A stretch of 32,161 bases of DNA from JBCCWR01 sp039193385 (GTDB lineage: Bacteria; Verrucomicrobiota; Verrucomicrobiia; Methylacidiphilales; JBCCWR01): contig JBCCWR010000011.1 of NCBI GenBank assembly GCA_039193385.1, positions 1-32,161 on the forward strand. Reading direction: 5' to 3'. Shown here piece after piece: positions 9,256 to 16,088 of the stretch. Below the pieces are notes generated by a model. That model ran no database searches, had not been told where the DNA came from, and was given only the letters and a program-made list of their open reading frames with translations. The number at the start of each line of letters is the position of its first letter. Positions within the stretch are counted from its first letter, which is position 1. The position numbers and the translations under genes were made by a program.

Positions 9256-10092
9256 ATGGGCTTGATCATGTCTGATATTGATAACACAACTTCAATACCT
9301 CCTACCTTACCAGAAGAAGAAATTGCCCAGATACGTAAAGATCTCACTATATTTCTGGCACAACGTATTACCTTTTCTCTCTTTCAACCAGGTCAAGAAG
9401 ATGAACTCAAAGAACAAATAACCAAGCTTGTAACGGACCGAATTCATGACAGGAAAATCCCTCTTTCTGACGACATCAAGGAAATCATTATAGATGACAT
9501 CATTTCCCATATGCTGGAAAAGAGCAAAATACAAGTCACTGCACCTCCATCTGCTACGTCCTCTACCGCTACAACAACTACAAGAGAATCTGAGCAAGGC
9601 CAAAGTCCTGAAGCACCCGTCATTTCTTTTCTTCAACTCAAAAGTGACATGGTCCAGTATATTGCCCCCATTCTGGAAGATGAAATCCTTCAATCCGGGA
9701 GTGCCGATCGGCTCAAATCTCACATCACACACTTGGTAAATAACAGGCTTCAGCATAAAGATCTAAGCCTAGATGAGGAAACACATGCCAGGCTTATTGA
9801 GGAAATGCTCCAAGGTTTGAAGAATCTAACCACCAGCGAAGAAAGCGTAAATAAACCCACACCCAAAACAACGCCCATTGATACCAGCCTACGCCGCCTC
9901 TTTCTCTTTGACATAGCCACACATCTCGATCTTGTAGCTTTGGCTCAAATAGACCGTGGACAAGCTTACGCCCAAGTTGCCCAGGTTCTTGAACAAAAAT
10001 GTGCAGAGAAAAAGATTGATCTCGATCCTATTGAAAAGAAAACCTTTATACACGACATCCTATCAGGTCAAAACATGGAGTTCCAACTTTAG
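9256..10092 (+). CDS. Protein with three CpaF/TadA-N-terminal-like helical repeats
   Basis: No database family is recalled for the whole protein. It holds three related helical units at about 23-90, 126-190 and 211-273, joined by Ser/Thr/Pro-rich linkers (91-125, 191-210). Each unit has the pattern of a hydrophobic helix, a charged helix ending in a ..V..(R/K).. segment, then (I/L).L(S/D).(D/E).......I..(D/E)(I/M)(I/L). The third unit (RRLFLFDIATHLDLVALAQI, then EKKIDLDPIEKKTFIHDIL) closely resembles the three-helix region in front of the ATPase core of CpaF/TadA pilus secretion ATPases. No Walker motifs follow, so this would be a stand-alone array of that domain. There is no signal peptide. 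ATG 9256 is taken; ATG 9268 (MSDID) is equally possible. It diverges from the thioesterase operon and precedes the coiled-coil gene by 64 bases. Confidence 0.7.
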   Translation: MGLIMSDIDNTTSIPPTLPEEEIAQIRKDLTIFLAQRITFSLFQPGQEDELKEQITKLVTDRIHDRKIPLSDDIKEIIIDDIISHMLEKSKIQVTAPPSATSSTATTTTRESEQGQSPEAPVISFLQLKSDMVQYIAPILEDEILQSGSADRLKSHITHLVNNRLQHKDLSLDEETHARLIEEMLQGLKNLTTSEESVNKPTPKTTPIDTSLRRLFLFDIATHLDLVALAQIDRGQAYAQVAQVLEQKCAEKKIDLDPIEKKTFIHDILSGQNMEFQL

Positions 10093-10156
10093 AAATTAAA
10101 ACATCACCATGCTTCTCTCAGTTGCATTCCGCTGAGGAAATCATAATATTAGCAAC

Positions 10157-10438
10157 ATGAAATCAGCTTACGAACTCGCCATGGAGCGTTTGGCAGAAAA
10201 AAACCCTGCACCTAAACTTACAGAAAAACAAAAAGAAGAAATCAAAGAGTTAAATTCTGTCTATGAATCCAAAATCGCTGAACGGGAAACTTTTCTGCGC
10301 AGCCTCATTGCAGAAGCTCAAATACAAAATAACTTTGCCGAAAAAGCAGAGCTTGAAGCCCAACTCTCTCGTGATGTCGCAACTATCAAAGAAGAATGGG
10401 AACTTAAAAAGAAGAAAGTATGGGATCATAAAGATTAA
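10157..10438 (+). CDS. Small charged coiled-coil protein, function unknown
   Basis: The gene encodes 93 residues that are strongly charged and predicted helical throughout (AMERLAEK; LTEKQKEEIKELNSVYESK; ATIKEEWELKKKKVWDHKD), with heptad-like spacing of hydrophobic residues and no membrane segment or signal peptide. It looks like a soluble alpha-helical hairpin or coiled coil. No family is recognised. It lies 64 bases after the triple-repeat gene on the same strand and is plausibly cotranscribed, so it may be a partner of that protein. The composition and in-frame ATG support a real gene, but proof would need conservation. Confidence 0.65.
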   Translation: MKSAYELAMERLAEKNPAPKLTEKQKEEIKELNSVYESKIAERETFLRSLIAEAQIQNNFAEKAELEAQLSRDVATIKEEWELKKKKVWDHKD

Positions 10439-10457
10439 GACTCCCGAATTGCTTTCA

Positions 10458-10481
10458 ATCTAAAAAATTATTTCCCTAAGA
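10458..10481. repeat. 24-bp direct repeat, left copy
   Basis: This copy matches 11462-11485 at 23 of 24 positions; the single difference is C versus G in TTTsCCTAAG. The left edge is sharp. To the right the match continues weakly (12 of the next 20 bases), which suggests an older, longer repeat. Together the two copies bracket the zeta-toxin-like gene pair. Confidence 0.75.
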
Positions 10482-10635
10482 TAATTATTTTTAACTACCT
10501 GCAAAAATCATTTTTCTGCAAGCCTTGGGCAAAATCAGACACATTTAATTCGTTAGCATTGCGAAGAGCTTGCTGCAATCATGGCTACGACATCATGTTC
10601 GTTAAGCTCATAAGTGCTAAAATTTGAAAATATAA

Positions 10636-10833
10636 CTAGGATCTAAGAGCAGGTTTATCGGCGTTAGCCTGAGCAACCTGTTCTGGTGTGATACTAGGAA
10701 AGCCATAAACCACCTGGCCATTTTTCCATATAGGTAGTTTGCGATTTTCTTTTTTTGCTTTTTCAGCGACTTGGAGCGCCGCCCTACATAAGGCTGCATA
10801 ACCTAGTTTGGCATAATAATCACTGTTGCTCAT
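10636..10833 (-). CDS. Small conserved-looking partner of zeta-toxin-like gene
   Basis: The gene encodes 65 residues (MSNSDYYAKLGYAALCRAAL... then KLPIWKNGQVVYGFP). It begins two bases after the stop of the zeta-like gene, so it is translated with it. Small proteins of this size carrying a short helix followed by a (K)LP(I/V)WK(D/N)G(K/Q)V segment commonly follow stand-alone zeta-toxin/AAA genes. On that basis it is probably the accessory or antitoxin member of the pair. This rests on remembered gene neighbourhoods rather than a defined domain. With the larger gene damaged, its present function is uncertain. Confidence 0.55.
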   Translation of the reverse strand: MSNSDYYAKLGYAALCRAALQVAEKAKKENRKLPIWKNGQVVYGFPSITPEQVAQANADKPALRS

Positions 10834-10835
10834 AA

Positions 10836-11264
10836 CTAATCAGATTTTTCTATTAATTTAGGAATTTCCTCGCTCGTGTCAAACACGAGCCAAGTATCGA
10901 CGATCTCTCCATATATCTCATTAAAATTCTTCCAACTTCTATCAAAACGTCTTCGAATATCTGCTTCGGGTATATTATGACCTCCCTCAGAAACTCTATT
11001 TTTTACTCTATCAACAGCCATTTCTACAGAAGGTAGCTTTAAATAAAACATAATGACTTCATAGCCTTGTTTCTTCCAGTCTTTGATTCGTTTTATGTAT
11101 GTTGTCCCACTTAATGTTGATTCAAATGCAAAAGACTCGGACTTAGAAACAGATTCCTCAATTCTTTTCAGCATAAGTCTGCCTGCCTGTATTTTTACTT
11201 TTTCTGGAGCTAGAGGAGATAGACCGCTGGCTATTAGGTCAGCATTGATGTAACAACTTTTCAT
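10836..11264 (-). pseudogene. Zeta-toxin-family kinase lacking its P-loop
   Basis: The protein matches the body of stand-alone zeta-toxin-like kinases: CYINADLIASGLSPLAPEK (family NADLIA.GLSP.AP), FAFESTLSGTTYIKRI, VMFYLKLPS-like strand, RVSEGGHNIPEADIRRRFDR, and NFNEIYGEIVDTWLVFD. Complete members start about 20-30 residues earlier with a strand plus the Walker A loop GPNGAGKTT. Here the ATG falls just before NADLIA. None of the three minus-strand frames upstream, as far as 11573, encodes a P-loop. The nucleotide-binding site is therefore missing and the gene is probably inactive, unless the truncation created a new non-kinase role. It is followed by the small partner gene and sits inside a 24-bp direct-repeat bracket. 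A perfect 9-base dyad lies just upstream of its start. Confidence 0.75.
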
Positions 11265-11276
11265 AATAAATTAACT

Positions 11277-11297
11277 CAAAACTCTATAAGAGTTTTG
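11277..11297. promoter_or_regulatory. Perfect inverted repeat before the truncated zeta-like gene
   Basis: Arms CAAAACTCT and AGAGTTTTG match perfectly around ATA. The dyad starts 13 bases upstream of the minus-strand ATG at 11264. It could be an operator (autoregulation is common for toxin modules), a recombination scar or a 5' UTR stem. It also marks where the lost N-terminal coding sequence should have been. Confidence 0.4.
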
Positions 11298-11573
11298 TAA
11301 GGATCTCATTTTCGTTCTAACTCTTGGTCTTCATAGAGCTTATATTTATAAGGTTATTTTTTACACAACTCATTATTTTACTGATATCTTTTTGAGATGT
11401 ATCTGTTGGTCTTATTTAGAGATGCTTACAAGAGTTAATCATAAACCTGAACTTAATTCTTATCTAAAAAATTATTTGCCTAAGAGAGTAATTTGTAGTT
11501 ATTTGTTGTAAGTACAACTTCATAGGATGAAGACGCCTAGATAAGGTCTCTTGCTTCCTTACTTTCTTGAAAC
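11298..11573. other. Gene-free AT-rich spacer in decayed accessory patch
   Basis: I read all six frames here and found no coding segment I can support and no P-loop piece of the zeta-like gene. It contains the right copy of the 24-bp direct repeat and a loose local repetition of TTGGTCTT near 11325 and 11406. Confidence 0.5.
11462..11485. repeat. 24-bp direct repeat, right copy
   Basis: This is the right-hand partner of 10458-10481, 1004 bases apart start to start, with one mismatch. It lies between the zeta-like pair and the broken nucleotidyltransferase gene. Confidence 0.75.
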
Positions 11574-12308
11574 ATGAAAAGCACCAGGGTCATTATTTTG
11601 TGTGCAGGAGAAGCTGCAAGATGGCAAAATCATTTGGGAATACTCTAACAATTAATACCCATTGGAGGTGAAACTCTTCTGCAGCGCACCGTTAGACTCC
11701 TCCATTCTCATGAACTCTATAATATTAGCATTGTTGCACACGATGAGCGATTGAAGATAGATTCGTGCGAATTTTATAAACCTTTAAAAAGCAAGTGGAC
11801 AGCTGAAACGCTTCTTTCAACACAATCATTATGGGATGAAAGAACAATCGTGTTGCTTGGAGATGTTTTTTATACAAAAGCCGCTATGGGCACAATTGTT
11901 CATTTAAATGCAAACATTCGTTTTATTGGAAGAAACAAAAAAAGTAAGTATACATCCACGCCTTGGAAAGAGTTGTTCGCTGTATCTTTTGAGAAAGATA
12001 GCCATTTGGCATTGATCGAAAGTATTAACGTAGCCATTCAAGATGCTCAATCAGGGGGTAAAGGTAAGTTATGGCAAATTTATAGATCTTTAGTTGGGCT
12101 TCCTTTAAATAAAATAGAGTTTGATTCTATCATCTTTATTCATATCGATGATTTTACGGATGATTTCGATTCTCCAAGTGAATATGACGCCAGCATCAAA
12201 CGCTATGAATACCTAACCTCGAATAACATTTTCAAGAGAATATGGATTCACCTATGGATGCTCTATATTGATATCACCACCACCGTTAAAAATATTTTTG
12301 GTATTTGA
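11574..12308 (+). pseudogene. Sugar-nucleotidyltransferase-like gene with an in-frame TAA
   Basis: An ATG at 11574 opens MKSTRVIILCAGEAARWQNH, the N-terminal nucleotide-binding motif of NTP transferases. After 24 codons a TAA (11646-11648) interrupts it. The same frame then continues as QLIPIGGETLLQRTVRLL..., the expected next part of the signature, and runs on through VLLGDVFY (the GD metal/NTP site) and HIDDFTDDFDSPSEYD to 12308. The stop sits exactly where the signature lysine of the G.PK.L.PI.G motif should be. A single AAA-to-TAA change would explain it. A restart at the ATG at 11751 would give 185 residues without the nucleotide-binding end, so the product is probably inactive. Intact relatives modify surface-polysaccharide or small-molecule precursors; the substrate cannot be told. 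Confidence 0.8.
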
Positions 12309-12350
12309 TTGATGTGTCCTGAAGCTTATCTGTTTCAAGCAAGGTTCTTT

Positions 12351-13652
12351 TTATTTGTACCACCAGTTAAAAGCTATTTCTTGTGAGGAATATCCCTGTA
12401 CCAAGGCCAGAATTTCACCTGCGAGGTACAGCGACCCAGTAGCCAGAACTTCAACTTTGCGCTGACGTATATTCTCCCAGCAGGTTGAAATATTGGGCCA
12501 AAGTCGAACATGGGCCTTTTTAAAATGTTCTTTTAAATGCTGAGGCATGAGTGCCCGGGGTGATTCCAGAGGAACCAGGTGCAAGGTCAAACCCTCTCTA
12601 TCCAGCAAGGAGATTAAGCTCCTTTTTTTTCGCTCTCCCTGACAGGCAAAAATGATTTCTGATGGATCCTTTCCTGTCATGCTTCGCCATGTTTGCAGCA
12701 CAGCGCACAGACTGGCCTCATTATGCGCTCCATCAATCATCATCAAGGGCTCTCGATTTATAATCTGACAACGCCCTGGCCAGTTTACTTCTTCGAGACC
12801 TTGAGCAATAGATTGAGAACCTGCCTGCACTATTTTTACTAATCCGAGCTGTGCCAAATGATCAAAGACGGCCAGAGCTAATTGAGCATTTTCTGCTAAA
12901 TGCTTGCCATACAGTTTTAGGGAAAAGTGCTGCTCTTTCCATTGAATGACATTCTCTTCATTCTCATGGTTATGATGAATCACATGCAGAGGTATTTTGA
13001 GAGCCTGAGCACGGTTGCATAGCACTTGCATCACTTCTTCTTGCATGGAGGATACAAATACAGGTGTGCCCTCTTTCATAATCCCGGCTTTCTCTGAGGC
13101 AATCTCTTCCAAGGTATCTCCCAGAAACTCTGTATGGTCGAGCCCAATGCTGGTAATGACACTGGCGAGGACATTTTCTGCGGGTAGAACATTGGTCGAG
13201 TCGAGTCGCCCGCCTAAGCCCACTTCCACCACGGCCACATCGACTTTCTGCTCATAAAAAAATTCCCAAGCCATCAACGTGGTTGCTTCAAAGAAAGTCG
13301 GCTCCCACTTCTGCAGAGTGGGGTCATCCAGTAATCTTTTTCCCAAACGCGCTACATCCTCTTTAGAGATTAATGTACCATTCACTTGAATACGCTCACG
13401 AAACGTAATCAGATGAGGTGATGTATACATTCCCACTTTAAGGCCAGCGGCTTTGAGTAAGGAAGCCAGCACAGCCGCCACTGTGCCTTTACCATTGGTT
13501 CCGGCAATGTGAACGACTTTCAATTGCCGCTGAGGATTTCCCCAGGCTGCACAGACTTGATGCATATTTTCCAGACCCAGTTTAATAGCGGAATTTCTCA
13601 GACGATATAACGCCTGCAGCGTCAAATCATAGTTTTCATTTAAGGTCTCCAT
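12351..13652 (-). CDS. folC: Folylpolyglutamate synthase / dihydrofolate synthase
   Basis: This Mur-ligase-family enzyme adds L-glutamate to dihydropteroate and/or tetrahydrofolate using ATP, which completes and then retains cytoplasmic folates. The P-loop is HIAGTNGKGT (GTNGKGT at 51-57). It is followed by YTSPHL and FRERIQVNG (the folate-contact region), GLDHTEFLGDTLEEIASEKAGIMK (metal/ATP site with carbamylated lysine), and GRCQI...MMIDGAHNEAS in the C-terminal domain. The 433 residues are the usual length. It is divergent from the heptose-kinase gene with 86 bases between them, and converges on the broken nucleotidyltransferase. Whether it has one or both activities cannot be decided from the sequence. 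Confidence 0.95.
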   Translation of the reverse strand: METLNENYDLTLQALYRLRNSAIKLGLENMHQVCAAWGNPQRQLKVVHIAGTNGKGTVAAVLASLLKAAGLKVGMYTSPHLITFRERIQVNGTLISKEDVARLGKRLLDDPTLQKWEPTFFEATTLMAWEFFYEQKVDVAVVEVGLGGRLDSTNVLPAENVLASVITSIGLDHTEFLGDTLEEIASEKAGIMKEGTPVFVSSMQEEVMQVLCNRAQALKIPLHVIHHNHENEENVIQWKEQHFSLKLYGKHLAENAQLALAVFDHLAQLGLVKIVQAGSQSIAQGLEEVNWPGRCQIINREPLMMIDGAHNEASLCAVLQTWRSMTGKDPSEIIFACQGERKKRSLISLLDREGLTLHLVPLESPRALMPQHLKEHFKKAHVRLWPNISTCWENIRQRKVEVLATGSLYLAGEILALVQGYSSQEIAFNWWYK

Positions 13653-13738
13653 TTATAAAAAAAATAAGGTAGCTGATTTTTGCATTAATCACATTACGTG
13701 AATGACATTTTTCTGACTTTCTCTATTTTGTGCCCTTT

Positions 13739-14758
13739 ATGAGACTTTTCTCGAAAATACGTCTACAGAATATTATTCGCAAAATTCAGTCAACGCGCAT
13801 CCTTGTGATAGGCGACGTTATGCTTGATCAATTCATCTGGGGCAAGGTCTCCCGTATTTCCCCTGAAGCACCCGTACCCGTAGTACACGTCACCAGCGAG
13901 TCATCCTACCCGGGCGGCGCCTCTAACGTGGCTCGAAGCTTGGCCGACTTCAGCGTTACCACTTCCATCGCCGGGGTTATCGGCCAGGATACTGGAGGTA
14001 ACGAATTATTGGATATTCTTCATAAAAGCAATATCCAATCCGACCTACTGCAGATTGAAAGGGACTACGCCACTATTAAGAAAACTCGCATCGTCGCACG
14101 ACAGCAGCAAGTGGTTCGTGTCGACCGTGAGGAAAAATTACAACTGAGCCCTGAGAAAGAAGAAAAATTTTTAAATGCGATCGAAGATAAGATCGATTCG
14201 TTTGACGCCATTATTCTGGAAGATTATGGCAAGGGACTCTTCACCCAATCCATCGCGGATGCATTGATCAAACTAGCAAATCAACATAGCAAGATTATCA
14301 CAGTTGATCCCAACCCGAACAATCCACTTTCCTGGAGAGGCGCAACGCTCATAAAACCTAACCGTATCGAAGCTTATTCAGCCGCAGGTCATCCTCTAGC
14401 AGAGGATGAGGAGTCGCTTGTGAAAGTGGGATCCATGTTGCTCGATCTCTGGCAGATGGATCATCTTCTCATTACACTCGGAGAGCAGGGCATGATGCTT
14501 TTCCACAAGAGTGGTAAGACCTACCATACGCCCACGCGCGCACGTGAAGTTTTCGACGTCTCAGGTGCTGGAGACACAGCCATCGCCTTCCTCACGGCCT
14601 CTATCGCTGCCGGATTAAAACTTGAGGAGGCGGCGGAGATTTCCAATCACGCTGCTGGCGTTGTTGTAGCGAAGCTTGGCACGGCAACACTTATGCCAGA
14701 AGAACTCATTGAACACATCCTTGATGAAGAAGTAAGTAATCAAAAAAAACGCCGCTAA
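13739..14758 (+). CDS. rfaE1: D-glycero-beta-D-manno-heptose-7-phosphate kinase (HldE kinase domain)
   Basis: This PfkB-family sugar kinase phosphorylates heptose-7-phosphate at C1 for the ADP-heptose of LPS inner core. Motifs are GDVMLDQFIWGKVSRISPEA near the N-terminus, PEAPVPVV, YPGGASNVA (the PfkB GG signature), VDPNP, and FDVSGAGDTAIAFL with the catalytic Asp near the C-terminus. It holds only the kinase half; the adenylyltransferase half of bifunctional HldE is absent and must be encoded elsewhere. The frame extends to a GTG at 13730, but ATG 13739 is preferred; no strong ribosome site is seen for either. It is the first gene of the LPS cluster, with gmhB 20 bases on. Kinase and GmhB phosphatase acting in sequence supports the assignment. 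Confidence 0.92.
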   Translation: MRLFSKIRLQNIIRKIQSTRILVIGDVMLDQFIWGKVSRISPEAPVPVVHVTSESSYPGGASNVARSLADFSVTTSIAGVIGQDTGGNELLDILHKSNIQSDLLQIERDYATIKKTRIVARQQQVVRVDREEKLQLSPEKEEKFLNAIEDKIDSFDAIILEDYGKGLFTQSIADALIKLANQHSKIITVDPNPNNPLSWRGATLIKPNRIEAYSAAGHPLAEDEESLVKVGSMLLDLWQMDHLLITLGEQGMMLFHKSGKTYHTPTRAREVFDVSGAGDTAIAFLTASIAAGLKLEEAAEISNHAAGVVVAKLGTATLMPEELIEHILDEEVSNQKKRR

Positions 14759-14778
14759 AAACAAAATCTAACTCGACA

Positions 14779-15351
14779 ATGAACCCAGCCGTTTTTCTAG
14801 ATCGTGATGATACGATCATCAAGAATGTCCCTTACAATGGAGACCCTTCGCAGGTAGAACTGTTAACTGATGTCAAAGAAGCGCTTCAACTCCTTGAAAA
14901 AATGGAATTCAAACTCTTCATCGTATCCAATCAAAGTGGAGTCGGGCGTGGCCTTATAACGGTTGATCAAGTTAATCAGGTGAATGAGGAAATGAACCGC
15001 CAGCTGGACAACAACTTTTTTACGGAGATTTATAATTGCCATGCATCTCCAGATGCGAAGGATGGCTCATCTGCCGAAGAACTTCAGCTGCGCAAGCCAT
15101 CTCCAGAACTTCTTCTGCAAGCTGCTAAAAAATGGAATTTGCATCTGGCCTATTCATTTTTCATCGGCGACCGTTTATCAGACATCGAGTGCGGCCACAA
15201 TGCAGGTTGCCGATCCATCCTGGTTACCAATGGAACTGTGTCTGATCAAATGACGAAAGCCTCCCGTGTGGCAAACTTTACGGCATCCACCTTGCTTGGG
15301 GCAGCCCAGTGGATTCAACAGCAAACTGGAAAGCTTACAGCGAAATCATGA
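14779..15351 (+). CDS. gmhB: D-glycero-D-manno-heptose-1,7-bisphosphate 7-phosphatase (GmhB-like HAD)
   Basis: This HAD-superfamily phosphatase removes the 7-phosphate after the kinase encoded just upstream. Catalytic elements are FLDRDDT with Asp8 (nucleophile) and Asp10, VSNQSGVGRG (motif II), LRKPSP with Lys106, and FFIGDRLSDIECG with Asp131/Asp135. The 190 residues are typical. One oddity is the zinc loop of classic GmhB (C.H.....C.CRKP). Here it reads NCHASP and then ELQLRKP, keeping Cys87 and His88 but lacking the two later cysteines, so structural zinc is probably not bound. The imidazole-glycerol-phosphate relative HisB-N is the alternative, but the LPS context favours GmhB. The last four bases overlap the kdsB start. 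Confidence 0.88.
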   Translation: MNPAVFLDRDDTIIKNVPYNGDPSQVELLTDVKEALQLLEKMEFKLFIVSNQSGVGRGLITVDQVNQVNEEMNRQLDNNFFTEIYNCHASPDAKDGSSAEELQLRKPSPELLLQAAKKWNLHLAYSFFIGDRLSDIECGHNAGCRSILVTNGTVSDQMTKASRVANFTASTLLGAAQWIQQQTGKLTAKS

Positions 15352-16088
15352 ACATCGCCATCATCCCTGCACGTTATGCATCAACTCGCTTTCCGCGAAA
15401 GATGCTCGCGACCTTAGGGGGAAAACCTTTACTCCAATGGGTCTGGGAAGGCGTGCAACAGTCCGAGAAGATTCAAAGAGTTTACATCGCTACAGATCAT
15501 CAAGAAATCGTGCAGCTTGCAGAAAATTTCAATGCGGAAGTGCTCATGACAGATCCAGATCTCCCCTCTGGCACGGACCGTATTGCGGCAGCGTTAGAAC
15601 AACTTGAACAACAAAACATCAGACCTGAAATCATTGTCAACGTGCAGGGTGATGAACCACAGATCAAGGGGACTGTTCTTGATGCATTATTGCAAACCAT
15701 GCTGGAAAGTAACGCCTCTATGGCGACCCTGGCCCGCCGCATGGACGAGAATGAAGAAGCCTCCAATCCTCATATCGTCAAAGTAGTAACTGACCATCAA
15801 GGGAAAGCACTTTACTTTTCACGGGCTCCCATCCCTTTCCATAGAGATAAAAATGAGGCCGCCGCTGAATCTTACTATCACCATATAGGTATTTATGGCT
15901 ACCGCACAGAGATCCTTCGCCGTATTGTTCAATGGCCCCAAACGACACTCGAACGTATGGAAAAACTGGAACAATTACGGGCCTTGCAGAATGGTATTGC
16001 GATTCAGGTGGTGCCAACTAGTTTGAAGACCATCGGCGTTGATACGCCGGAGGATCTTGAGCTATTGGAAAGCATGATTACGAAATGA
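15348..16088 (+). CDS. kdsB: 3-deoxy-manno-octulosonate cytidylyltransferase (CMP-Kdo synthetase)
   Basis: This cytoplasmic enzyme transfers CMP from CTP to Kdo, the activation step before Kdo is placed on lipid A. It begins IAIIPARYASTRFPRKML, the nucleotide-binding signature, and contains NVQGDEPQI (metal/CTP site), FSRAPIPF, HIGIYGYR and GVDTPEDLE. The start at ATG 15348 overlaps gmhB by ATGA and leaves 246 residues, the normal size. The longer reading frame from 15309 would add 13 residues before a well-defined N-terminus. It overlaps pyrG by ATGA, so CTP synthase and its CTP-consuming partner are translationally linked. Confidence 0.97.
   Translation: MNIAIIPARYASTRFPRKMLATLGGKPLLQWVWEGVQQSEKIQRVYIATDHQEIVQLAENFNAEVLMTDPDLPSGTDRIAAALEQLEQQNIRPEIIVNVQGDEPQIKGTVLDALLQTMLESNASMATLARRMDENEEASNPHIVKVVTDHQGKALYFSRAPIPFHRDKNEAAAESYYHHIGIYGYRTEILRRIVQWPQTTLERMEKLEQLRALQNGIAIQVVPTSLKTIGVDTPEDLELLESMITK

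Noticed and set aside
10501..10519. Imperfect hairpin GCAAAAATC/ATTTTTCTGC as terminator
   Set aside because: AT-only stem with a bulge and no T-run in a suitable direction.
10440..12350. Possible integron-like cassette array with attC sites
   Set aside because: A few GTTRRRY-like heptamers occur, but no paired attC architecture and no integrase in the window.
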